Origin: Bdellovibrionaceae bacterium UBA5009
GTDB lineage: Bacteria > Bdellovibrionota > Bdellovibrionia > Bdellovibrionales > Bdellovibrionaceae
Length of the DNA: 6,173 nt
NCBI GenBank assembly: GCA_002396665.1
Contig: DGYJ01000070.1
Location: forward strand, 10,427-16,599
Direction: 5' to 3'
A program made the position numbers and the translations under genes. The notes under the pieces are model-generated. The model was not told the DNA's origin. It saw only the letters and a program-made list of their open reading frames with translations, and searched no databases. Of the stretch, positions 1 to 6,082 are shown one piece after another. The number at the start of each line of letters is the position of its first letter. The first letter of the stretch is position 1.

Positions 1-41
1 GCCTGTAAAAAGAAAAAAATAAATTCAATTGCAAAACAAGT

Positions 42-122
42 GCAGCCCGTGACGGGTCATCACAGGCTGCCAGATAAAATACATAGAGTTATGAAAAAGG
101 CAGCCTATGGGTGGTGACTGCC
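42..122 (-). terminator. Stem-loop cluster downstream of flgE, possible second terminator
   Basis: GCAGCC (42-47) pairs with GGCTGC (65-70), extended across one mismatch by GTGA (49-52) with TCAC (60-63). On the minus strand this stem is followed by ACTTGTTTTGC, a broken U-rich run. A second weaker stem joins GGCAG (99-103) with CTGCC (118-122). GGCTGCC (65-71) can instead pair with GGCAGCC (99-105), so the two folds compete. No convincing gene is seen in 1-184. This is either a back-up terminator or a small structured RNA. Confidence 0.35.
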
Positions 123-142
123 CTCTAACGATGACATTTTAA

Positions 143-169
143 TCACGAGCCCTGGGTAAGGGCTCGTGA
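143..169 (-). terminator. Probable operon-end terminator after flgE
   Basis: A perfect 10-bp inverted repeat TCACGAGCCC (143-152) and GGGCTCGTGA (160-169) with a 7-nt loop, starting 15 nt past the flgE stop. On the minus strand it is followed by TTAAAATG, a poor U-run, so termination may be partial or helped by other factors. The symmetric stem could also work for a convergent transcript from the left. Confidence 0.5.
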
Positions 170-184
170 ACAATTAATTACCTA

Positions 185-1468
185 TTATCTTTTCAATTGG
201 ATCACTTCATTCAACAACTCATCCGTTGTTGTGATAGTTTTCGCATTGGCTTGGAAACCACGTTGATTTTGAATCATGTTCACGAACTCTGTCGCTAAAT
301 CGACAGTTGAACGCTCTAATGATTTTGCAAAGATCGTTCCGCGACCCGCAGCGCCTGGTCCACCAAGTGCTGGTCCGCCAGAGTCTCTGGATTCTTTCAA
401 ACGATTGTTACCAACTTTAAACAAGGCCTCTGGATTTTCAAACTTCGCCAAGGCAATCTGTCCAAGATTTTGCGCCTGACCATTCGAATAAACAGCAGTC
501 AAAATACCTTCATCATTGAAGGACATCCCAGTGATCGTACCCGCTGCTGCACCGTCTTGCTGCCAGCTGATCAAATCAGAGCTCTTACCATACTGTTTAG
601 TTCCATCAATACCTTTACCACCGCTTTCGATATCATCACCGAAATTGATTTTAATTTTTTGATTTTGGAAAGCACCACCAGCAAAGTTGAAAGCTGAATC
701 TGTGACCTCTTGTTTTTGTAATTTACCATCTTGGTTAAACTCGATGGTCCCTTGGACAACCTGACTTAATTTTCCAGCTTCACCACCGGTAACTTCTTTA
801 CCATCAACTAATCCACGGTATTCCCATTTTCTGTCAGCAACTTTATTAAAGAAGAAGCTCACAAGATGTTTATTACCTTGAGAATCGTAAGTCTCTAAAC
901 CTGTTGAGTAGTGGGCTGTTGCATATGGATCTTCAATGTTGAATTTTTTAGTCGGCTCAACACGAGAATCTAAGTTCAAATCAATTTTCAATTCTGTTGT
1001 TGCTTTTGCAGGAACAAGGGCGCGAGGGAATTTTAAATCGTTCACTTTATTAACGATATTTCCTTTTTCATCCGCTTGGAAACCTTGAACGCGTTGATTG
1101 TCATTAGTGACTAGGTATCCTTCACGATCAAAGTGAAAAGATCCATCACGAGTAAATGACTCGCCATCTGAACCTTTAACTTTGAAATATCCATCACCAG
1201 AAATCGCAAGATCAGTCGCTTTTTCTGTCGCATCCAAGTTACCTTGTGAAAGGATTGGATTCACAGCACCGATTTTAACACCGCGACCAATTTGGTTACC
1301 ACCAAGGATCCCTTTTAAGTTTTTAGAAATGATATCTTGAAACTCGGCCCGGCTGGCTTTAAAACCCACCGTGTTGGCGTTGGCGATATTATCTCCGATA
1401 ACTCCCAATGCTTCACCTTGAGCAGTTAAACCGGATACACCAGTGTATAGTGACGAAAGAATACCCAT
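185..1468 (-). CDS. flgE: Flagellar hook protein FlgE
   Basis: 427 residues, within the usual FlgE range. FlgE polymerises outside the cell into the hook, the universal joint between rod and filament. The N-terminal D0 rod/hook helix (1-36) contains the family signature IGDNIANANTVGFK (24-37). The Dc/D1 region has DLAISGDGYFKVK (86-98) and the FTRDGSFHFDREGYLV stretch (105-120). A variable D2-type beta domain spans about 150-330. The Gly/Pro-rich segment at 363-378 and the block LERSTVDLATEFVNMIQNQR (384-403) lead into the C-terminal D0 helix, ending with TDELLNEVIQLKR. The two terminal helices pack together in the assembled hook. The length and Dc motifs favour FlgE over FlgG (about 260 residues). 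The start ATG at 1468 has GGAGG 4 nt upstream. It is the last gene of the cluster, separated from the preceding gene by 131 nt with several stem-loops, which suggests its level is set separately. Confidence 0.94.
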   Translation of the reverse strand: MGILSSLYTGVSGLTAQGEALGVIGDNIANANTVGFKASRAEFQDIISKNLKGILGGNQIGRGVKIGAVNPILSQGNLDATEKATDLAISGDGYFKVKGSDGESFTRDGSFHFDREGYLVTNDNQRVQGFQADEKGNIVNKVNDLKFPRALVPAKATTELKIDLNLDSRVEPTKKFNIEDPYATAHYSTGLETYDSQGNKHLVSFFFNKVADRKWEYRGLVDGKEVTGGEAGKLSQVVQGTIEFNQDGKLQKQEVTDSAFNFAGGAFQNQKIKINFGDDIESGGKGIDGTKQYGKSSDLISWQQDGAAAGTITGMSFNDEGILTAVYSNGQAQNLGQIALAKFENPEALFKVGNNRLKESRDSGGPALGGPGAAGRGTIFAKSLERSTVDLATEFVNMIQNQRGFQANAKTITTTDELLNEVIQLKR

Positions 1469-1484
1469 AAGACCTCCATGTCTT
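1469..1484 (-). promoter_or_regulatory. flgE ribosome binding site within a small hairpin
   Basis: The minus strand reads AAGAC (1484-1480), ATGGAG, GTCTT (1473-1469) directly before the ATG at 1468. GGAGG (1477-1473) is the Shine-Dalgarno, 4 nt from the start. The flanking AAGAC/GTCTT can pair as a 5-bp stem, placing most of the Shine-Dalgarno in the loop. The site supports the chosen flgE start; the hairpin is short and may be weak in the cell. Confidence 0.6.
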
Positions 1485-1485
1485 T

Positions 1486-1509
1486 GATGACCTCAATCAT
1501 TCGGTCATC
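1486..1509 (-). promoter_or_regulatory. Hairpin in the flgE leader
   Basis: Perfect 7-bp inverted repeat GATGACC (1486-1492) and GGTCATC (1503-1509) with a 10-nt loop. It ends 17 nt before the flgE ATG and one base from the hairpin that holds the flgE ribosome site. Its GAGGTC (minus strand, 1494-1489) is an exact copy of the GAGGTC in the ribosome site (1476-1471). The two elements together could act as a translational control region; this is inference from sequence only. Confidence 0.4.
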
Positions 1510-1520
1510 TTAGTTTTTTG

Positions 1521-1549
1521 AAGGGCCCCCTCGACGAGGACCAGCCCTT
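1521..1549 (-). repeat. GC-rich stem-loop before flgE
   Basis: Outer arms AAGGGC (1521-1526) and GCCCTT (1544-1549) enclose inner arms CCTC (1529-1532) and GAGG (1536-1539) around a GAC loop, with an asymmetric internal loop of 2 and 4 nt. On the minus strand it is followed by CAAAAAAC, so it is not an intrinsic terminator for the operon. It may protect or process the flgE mRNA. It is the strongest structure in the 131-nt gap between the small operon gene and flgE. Confidence 0.5.
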
Positions 1550-1599
1550 TTACCCATTTTTCAGATCAATAACATTCGTGTCATCAACCTGTTTAAAAC

Positions 1600-2043
1600 C
1601 TACATCACAATCGTACTGTCAATGTTTGTGAAGACATTTTCTTTCAAAGCCGTTTTGTCCATCACAGTCACAACGGTTTTGTTCTTCACACTGACAATCA
1701 AAGCCGAATCATTCATCAAGATCAGTGAATCTTTTGAACCTTTTGCTGCCGCTTTACCAACAGCTTCGTTCAGGCGATCCAAATCTGTTTTGTTGAACGA
1801 TATCCCCCTTGTTTGCATTCGCTCTACCGCGTGATTTGAAAACTTCACCGATTGAGTCAAATCCTTCAGCCCACTCTTTGTCACTGCATCTGTTGATCCA
1901 GCGCCTAAAGTTGACTGCAAGCCATTCATGGTTTCTTCGAAGCTTGGCCCACCACCCAGCGCACCTACAGGATTTTGATTTCCCTGCTTGATCTGCGTTG
2001 GCGGCGTCAAATCGCCTAAGGTTTGTAATTTTTTAATATCCAT
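1600..2043 (-). CDS. Small flagellar operon protein (TIGR02530 type)
   Basis: 147 residues, no signal peptide or membrane segment. The N-terminal half (1-65) is Gly/Gln/Ser-rich and probably flexible. The conserved part is 66-147, with FSNHAVERMQTRGI (68-81), a helix rich in Leu and Ala (85-101), KDSLILMNDSALIVSVKNKT (104-123) and the C-terminal signature ENVFTNIDSTIVM (135-147). These match my recollection of the 'flagellar operon protein' family (TIGR02530) found between flgD and flgE in Firmicutes and some other phyla. Its molecular role is not established to my knowledge; its position suggests a part in hook assembly or regulation. The ATG overlaps the flgD stop (TAATG), so translation is probably coupled; AGAGGCAGG upstream can act as a Shine-Dalgarno. 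The stop is TAG at 1600. Confidence 0.82.
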   Translation of the reverse strand: MDIKKLQTLGDLTPPTQIKQGNQNPVGALGGGPSFEETMNGLQSTLGAGSTDAVTKSGLKDLTQSVKFSNHAVERMQTRGISFNKTDLDRLNEAVGKAAAKGSKDSLILMNDSALIVSVKNKTVVTVMDKTALKENVFTNIDSTIVM

Positions 2044-3110
2044 TACAAACCTGCCTCTTTAGCCACTTTATCCAACATATCTCTTGAGAGTCCGACCTGA
2101 TCTAAAATTTTAGACTTCGGAGGAGCCTCTGGAGCACCTTGCTGTTCTTGCTCTGCAGGAGTAGCGATATTATTCGCTCCTGTCGCGGCATTCACAGCTT
2201 GCGCCTGTGGATCGTTTGCTTGCTTAATATTAGTTTGCTGTACCTGACCTGAATTTCTCAAGTCTTGTTCTGACACATTATTTAATTTCTGGTCATTCTT
2301 CATAAGACTTGGGTCGATGATCTTCTTAACGTCGCGTAGACGAACGGACTGATTTCCAACTAAAAGTACTGCTCCCTCTGGTCCATAGTTCACACCAGTG
2401 ATCACTCCATCAAAATCTGTTTTCACTGCAAGCAATTGTCCTTGCGAATTTTTTGCTTCGATAGAAAATTTATATTCACCAACCGGAGCAGGATTTCCTT
2501 TGTCATCAAGGCCATTCCAAGAAATACGATTTGCACCTTGCTTCAAAGATTTCAATTCGTAAGTGCGAATCACTTCGCCATCTGAATTGCGCACTTGAAT
2601 TTTTGTGTCATTCGCATTCTGTGGCAAATTGAACATGAAATCATGATCTTTATCGCCTTTATTTCGCGAAACCACCGACGCATCACCAGAAACTGCTTTA
2701 CCAATAAAATTTAAAGTTTGAAATTGCTCAATTGGCTTTTGACCACTTTTCAATTCCTCTAAATTTTTATTCATATTCTGCATTTGCTCTAGTGATGAAA
2801 AGCTTGCCAACTGCGCAGCCATCTCGTGGGACTTCAATGGATTTGTTGGATCTTGATTCTTCATTTGCGTCAGCATCAATTTAAAAAATGCATCCTTATC
2901 AAGCTTATCATTTCCAACTGTGCGAGTCTTCTTTGCGGGATCTGTCCAGTTCGCATCTGCCATTTTATTTAAAGCTTCACCAACGTTTTCACCATTAATT
3001 TTTTGTTTATCATTGGCGCTTACCGTGCTCGGGGCACTGTTTGTCGATGTTGGCGCTGTCGTTGTATTGCCAAATACTTTCGTATTTAGTTTTGCACTCA
3101 TCATGCTCAT
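2043..3110 (-). CDS. flgD: Flagellar hook assembly (cap) protein FlgD
   Basis: 355 residues; most FlgD proteins have about 220-240. FlgD is exported and forms the cap at the tip of the growing hook under which FlgE subunits polymerise. The signature N-terminal region is at about 68-125, with DKDAFFKLMLTQMKNQDPTN (71-90) followed by the MAAQLASFSSLEQM segment, both typical of the family. The FlgD Ig-like domain covers about 155-222, including GANRISWNGLDDKGNPAPVG (192-211). A Tudor-like beta segment lies at about 225-262. Extra material includes a Ser/Thr/Asn-rich N-terminal extension of about 60 residues and a C-terminal tail of about 90 residues. The tail is Gln/Asn/Ala-rich and ends in a possible amphipathic helix (SKILDQVGLSRDMLDKVAKE). 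The start at 3110 has AAGGAG 5 nt upstream. The stop TAA shares its last A with the ATG of the next gene (TAATG). Identity is firm; the function of the extensions is unknown. Confidence 0.95.
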   Translation of the reverse strand: MSMMSAKLNTKVFGNTTTAPTSTNSAPSTVSANDKQKINGENVGEALNKMADANWTDPAKKTRTVGNDKLDKDAFFKLMLTQMKNQDPTNPLKSHEMAAQLASFSSLEQMQNMNKNLEELKSGQKPIEQFQTLNFIGKAVSGDASVVSRNKGDKDHDFMFNLPQNANDTKIQVRNSDGEVIRTYELKSLKQGANRISWNGLDDKGNPAPVGEYKFSIEAKNSQGQLLAVKTDFDGVITGVNYGPEGAVLLVGNQSVRLRDVKKIIDPSLMKNDQKLNNVSEQDLRNSGQVQQTNIKQANDPQAQAVNAATGANNIATPAEQEQQGAPEAPPKSKILDQVGLSRDMLDKVAKEAGL

Positions 3111-3115
3111 TCAAA

Positions 3116-3121
3116 CTCCTT
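3116..3121 (-). promoter_or_regulatory. Ribosome binding site of flgD
   Basis: AAGGAG on the minus strand, 5 nt before the ATG at 3110. It selects the first of three nearby in-frame ATGs (codons 1, 3 and 4) as the start. Confidence 0.75.
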
Positions 3122-3149
3122 TTCAAAAAATAAAAATATTCACATTGAA

Positions 3150-3197
3150 TGAAATTTTTATTTCACAACAAGACCCTTGCTATGCAAAGGCCCTGCT
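3150..3197 (-). promoter_or_regulatory. Tandem stem-loops in the fliK-flgD gap
   Basis: The first element is a 14-bp helix with a 3-nt loop: arms 3184-3197 and 3167-3180 around 3181-3183. In minus-strand RNA all 14 positions pair, four of them as G-U; read on the plus strand those four become A-C mismatches. The structure therefore fits the operon transcript, not an antisense one. The second element follows after one base: TGAAAT (3150-3155) and ATTTCA (3160-3165) around a 4-nt loop. A T-rich stretch (about 3122-3139) comes further downstream, but no U-run directly follows the helix, so it is not a standard terminator. Candidates are partial termination, an mRNA-processing or stability element separating fliK from flgD, or a leader controlling flgD. 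Confidence 0.55.
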
Positions 3198-3218
3198 TTC
3201 ATTCTACACCTTATTTGG

Positions 3219-5162
3219 TTAAGCCACGAGATCTAATCCTTGACCTCGACCATCAGTCCGTTTTGCTTTCGCAGAAACCGACGAGTCCAAAGGCTGGAGA
3301 GCATCTTGTTTTTTACCATAACCCCTTAAATTCGGAGTCTCTAAGGCATTGTCACGCTGCTGACCACGGTTGCCAAAACTTTCTTGGAACTGATTCCAAA
3401 ATTGTCTGTTCTCTTGGCGAGCTTGCTGTTGATTAAAATTCATCGTGTCCTTTGAATTTTGTGAATTCATATCCGTATTTGTCTGGTTTACAGAATCAAT
3501 TTTGATGCTTTCAACTGACAACTTATGGGAAGACAATGAATGTTTTAAATCAGCAACGCTAGATTCCAAAAGCTTTTTAGTTTCTGCGTTTTCAGCCGAC
3601 ATCTGCATATTTACTTTTCCATCTTGAACCAAGACTTTTAAATGCAAGTCACCCATGCCCTCAGGGCTTAGTTTGACTTTCATTTCACCGCCACCTTTTT
3701 TGATTAGGTATTGGGCTTGATTCATCACCTGCTGCAAATTCATTTCTTTATTTTCAACAGGGCCCCCAGCTGATGCAGGCAGCGAAGCCATATCACCAAC
3801 ATGCTGGCTTGTTTGACGGGAAAGACTTCCGCCCGCACCAAGTCCTGCTAATGTCGAATCAAAATCAGCTTTGCCCGTGGATTTTGAAATCTCAGATTTT
3901 CCAATCTGTGATTTCCCCGAAGCATTGGACTGACCTTGAAAAGAATCTGCAGAATCTTGATTGGCCATGGCTTGCTGACTGATGGCCTGACGGCCCTCAG
4001 AACCTGCCATCACTTGGGAAGAAAGCTGCTGTCCATTCAGCTGATTCTTTGCATGAATTTCTTGCGGCGATGACATGGCTGACGAACCCATTGCCGCGGC
4101 AACAGCACCTTCAGACCACTTCATACGGCTTCTTTCCAACTGCTCAGACTTCATTTCTTTCATCAACTGCTGAGCTTGCTGCGGAGTCAACGAAGGATCT
4201 GCGGCCTGCCATTGGGCGACTTTCTGCTCGATCATTTGATCTGACATCAGAGGCGATTGATTTTGCAAATCAGCTTGACCACCGACGAGCTCGCGCCCCC
4301 CTGCAGCTGCCGCCAACGCACCTTTCAGCTCTACAGATTCATCACCCAGAGCTTGTTCACCAAGCTGCTGATCATTCAGACCCTGCAGGACAGCTTTTTC
4401 CAAAGCTTCAGGATTGGGTTGCGCATAAATTGGAATTTCTTGCGCAGGAGCCTTCATCCAAAATCGCTGATTCATTTGATCCAAAGTATTTTGCAAATGC
4501 AACTTTCGATCTTGCTGAGTCAATAGACGATCCTGTTGAAGTCCGCCCAACAAATTTTGCTGATTGGCAGGAACAATGGAAGGCACAACAGTTTTTTGAT
4601 CGATCAACTGCAACTGTCCTAACATTCCCAAATACATGGCCTTTGCTTTATCTTCGTCTTCTGCAGACAACTGCAGTTTCGAAATAAAGACATCGGCACT
4701 CTGCTCTGGAGTGGCTTCTAAGTTTTCTTTGTTCAGCTGCGAGAAGGCTTCCACGATTCGCGTGGAGGGAATTCCAAATTCACCCTCGAATGAGTCCATG
4801 AACTTTTGGATTTCTTCTTCTCTCGCTCGCTGAGATTTTTTTGTCGGCAATCCCACTGCGGCTTGACTATTTGAAGTCTCGTCTTTTTCCTCGGTCGCGC
4901 CAACGGTTTTTTTATCACTCGAATCGCCTGCTTTTATCTTTTGAAGCTTTTCACTTTTAACAAGTGGCTGCTTCATGCTTGGTGACTCTTTCGACAAAGC
5001 GCCCTGATTCTTATTTTCAGGTGTCGGCTTCATCTTTTCGCTGAGCTTAGAATTCAAATTTTCTTTGAATTCTTTTGCAAAACCCTTGGACAGATCCCTG
5101 TCTTGAGACTTCAGTTCTGCCACCCCTGCCATGGGAGGACCGAGACTGATATTGTTAAACAA
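3219..5162 (-). CDS. fliK: Flagellar hook-length control protein FliK
   Basis: 647 residues, longer than the roughly 400 of enterobacterial FliK. FliK is exported through the flagellar type III apparatus, measures the growing hook, and makes FlhB switch from hook-type to filament-type substrates. The C-terminal Flg_hook (switch) domain is visible at about 472-560, with the core motif LSPEGMGDL at 498-506, then hydrophobic beta segments and the helix AENAETKKLLESSVADLKHS. The N-terminal part is polar and disordered-looking (1-112). A compact, probably helical segment follows at about 113-190. A long Gln/Ala/Ser-rich ruler region covers about 200-470, and an Asn/Gln-rich, basic tail about 560-647. 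The start is TTG at 5162, chosen because AAGGAGG ends 4 nt upstream; the first in-frame ATG (codon 11, 5132) has no Shine-Dalgarno. The gene begins 23 nt after the MotE-like stop. Identity is firm from the C-terminal domain and context; the ruler has little sequence conservation. Confidence 0.93.
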   Translation of the reverse strand: MFNNISLGPPMAGVAELKSQDRDLSKGFAKEFKENLNSKLSEKMKPTPENKNQGALSKESPSMKQPLVKSEKLQKIKAGDSSDKKTVGATEEKDETSNSQAAVGLPTKKSQRAREEEIQKFMDSFEGEFGIPSTRIVEAFSQLNKENLEATPEQSADVFISKLQLSAEDEDKAKAMYLGMLGQLQLIDQKTVVPSIVPANQQNLLGGLQQDRLLTQQDRKLHLQNTLDQMNQRFWMKAPAQEIPIYAQPNPEALEKAVLQGLNDQQLGEQALGDESVELKGALAAAAGGRELVGGQADLQNQSPLMSDQMIEQKVAQWQAADPSLTPQQAQQLMKEMKSEQLERSRMKWSEGAVAAAMGSSAMSSPQEIHAKNQLNGQQLSSQVMAGSEGRQAISQQAMANQDSADSFQGQSNASGKSQIGKSEISKSTGKADFDSTLAGLGAGGSLSRQTSQHVGDMASLPASAGGPVENKEMNLQQVMNQAQYLIKKGGGEMKVKLSPEGMGDLHLKVLVQDGKVNMQMSAENAETKKLLESSVADLKHSLSSHKLSVESIKIDSVNQTNTDMNSQNSKDTMNFNQQQARQENRQFWNQFQESFGNRGQQRDNALETPNLRGYGKKQDALQPLDSSVSAKAKRTDGRGQGLDLVA

Positions 5163-5173
5163 ACAACCTCCTT
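5160..5173 (-). promoter_or_regulatory. Strong RBS with TTG start of fliK
   Basis: The minus strand reads AAGGAGG (5173-5167), TTGT, then TTG (5162-5160). The near-perfect Shine-Dalgarno 4 nt from the TTG decides the start, since neither the ATG at codon 11 nor any other upstream codon has such a site. It lies in the 23-nt gap after the MotE-like gene. Confidence 0.75.
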
Positions 5174-5185
5174 GTCGTTACGAAC

Positions 5186-6082
5186 CTATTGCTTCTTTTC
5201 TTCGCCTTCAGGCTTGGCGGGCCCGTTAGCTGTTGAACTTGGTTTCCTTTTATATCCTGCAAACTTTTCAGATAAAATCTGAGCCTTGTCAGGCTTGATT
5301 AAATTCATGATGTCAGCAGCATTTTTCTTTTTCATTCGTCCTAAAATTTCAATGGCCAAATCTTCATCCATTGTTCCAAAAACTTGAGCTGCCTGTTGGG
5401 GCTTCATGTTTGAATACACTTGCACTAAGACTTCAACTTTTTGTTCGTCGGCTTTTACTTTGTCGTCTAAGATTGTTGAAATATCATTTCGCATAGATTG
5501 AACCTCGGCCATGCGCTTTTCAACTTCTGCTTTTTGAGCTTGAATTTCTGCTTCCAAACGGTTCAGTTCTTCTTCACGAGCATCCAGTTGTTTTTTTCTT
5601 TCATTCAATTTTTCAAGATGATCAAAACCAGCTGCACCTTCACTGCCATTGGCTGCAGTTTTTGCTATCTCGGCCCCTGGGGCTGGTGCAGTCCCTTTTG
5701 CTTCAGCGCTTGGCTTATGATCACCTTCTGCTGAAGGTTTTTCCGCAGATTTATGGGGGGCTGCATCTTCCGCTAAAGCCATTCCAAAAAAGCTGATTTC
5801 AACTTTTTTAAGTTTATTTTCGATATCTTCATAGTTTTGAAATCCATACAAAGCGACAACAAATCCAATCAATGATAGGCCCGAAAGCTTCCAAGAAAAT
5901 GTCGATTTCTTTTTTCTTTTTGATTTCATCGGAATATTTCTGCGAATACTGTCTTCGGTATTTTCAATGGCTTGTTGCAATTGAAATTCAGTCGAAGAAC
6001 GCAGCGGCCGTGATCGCAAATTTCCATCTTGCTGTCTTGCTTGGCCTGCTTTTTTAAAAAATTGATCGTAACCAGTTTTCAC
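5186..6082 (-). CDS. MotE/YlxF-like flagellar protein with MgtE-N domain
   Basis: 298 residues. A basic N-terminal region (1-61, with KSKRKKKS at 53-60) precedes one predicted membrane segment at about 64-81 (WKLSGLSLIGFVVALYGF). An Ala/Pro/Lys-rich low-complexity linker covers about 103-152. A strong coiled coil covers about 153-205, full of Glu, Lys, Arg and Leu heptads. An MgtE-N-like helical domain follows at about 213-276, with the typical MKPQQAAQVFGTMDEDLAIE and ILGRMKKKNAADIM segments, then a polar tail. This architecture matches COG3334 (MotE/YlxF), whose members sit between fliJ and fliK; Sinorhizobium MotE is a periplasmic chaperone for MotC. By topology the coiled coil and MgtE-N part should be periplasmic. 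The start is GTG at 6082, chosen because AAAGGA lies 6 nt upstream and it overlaps the fliJ stop. An ATG at codon 52 (5929) has no visible ribosome site. The exact role here is inferred only; a motor-associated scaffold is another possibility. Confidence 0.85.
   Translation of the reverse strand: MKTGYDQFFKKAGQARQQDGNLRSRPLRSSTEFQLQQAIENTEDSIRRNIPMKSKRKKKSTFSWKLSGLSLIGFVVALYGFQNYEDIENKLKKVEISFFGMALAEDAAPHKSAEKPSAEGDHKPSAEAKGTAPAPGAEIAKTAANGSEGAAGFDHLEKLNERKKQLDAREEELNRLEAEIQAQKAEVEKRMAEVQSMRNDISTILDDKVKADEQKVEVLVQVYSNMKPQQAAQVFGTMDEDLAIEILGRMKKKNAADIMNLIKPDKAQILSEKFAGYKRKPSSTANGPAKPEGEEKKQ

Noticed and set aside
1..117. An open plus-strand frame entering from the left edge and stopping at 115-117
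   Set aside because: It is only 38 codons, Lys-rich and overlaps the stem-loops; another plus frame could end at 20-22. Without sequence to the left neither can be supported as a gene end.
1521..1549. Intrinsic terminator between the small operon gene and flgE
   Set aside because: On the minus strand the stem is followed by CAAAAAAC, not a U-run, so it is listed as a stem-loop only.
3134..3160. FliA (sigma-28)-like promoter before flgD on the minus strand
   Set aside because: TAAAAATT, 11 nt, GAATATTT resembles the -35 element, but the -10 element matches only about 3 of 8 consensus positions in an AT-rich stretch where chance matches are common.
2920..3436. Two plus-strand open frames spanning the fliK-flgD gap
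   Set aside because: They are antisense to flgD and fliK, run through the structured gap, have no recognisable protein features, and the gap is better explained by operon-sense RNA structure.
4049..4687. A 212-codon open frame on the plus strand, antisense to fliK
   Set aside because: It lies wholly inside fliK. Its translation is Leu/Gln/Ala-rich without domain signatures, as expected from the reverse complement of a Gln/Ala/Ser-rich gene. No clear Shine-Dalgarno was seen.
5130..5132. ATG at codon 11 as the start of fliK
   Set aside because: There is no Shine-Dalgarno before it, while AAGGAGG sits 4 nt before the TTG at 5162.
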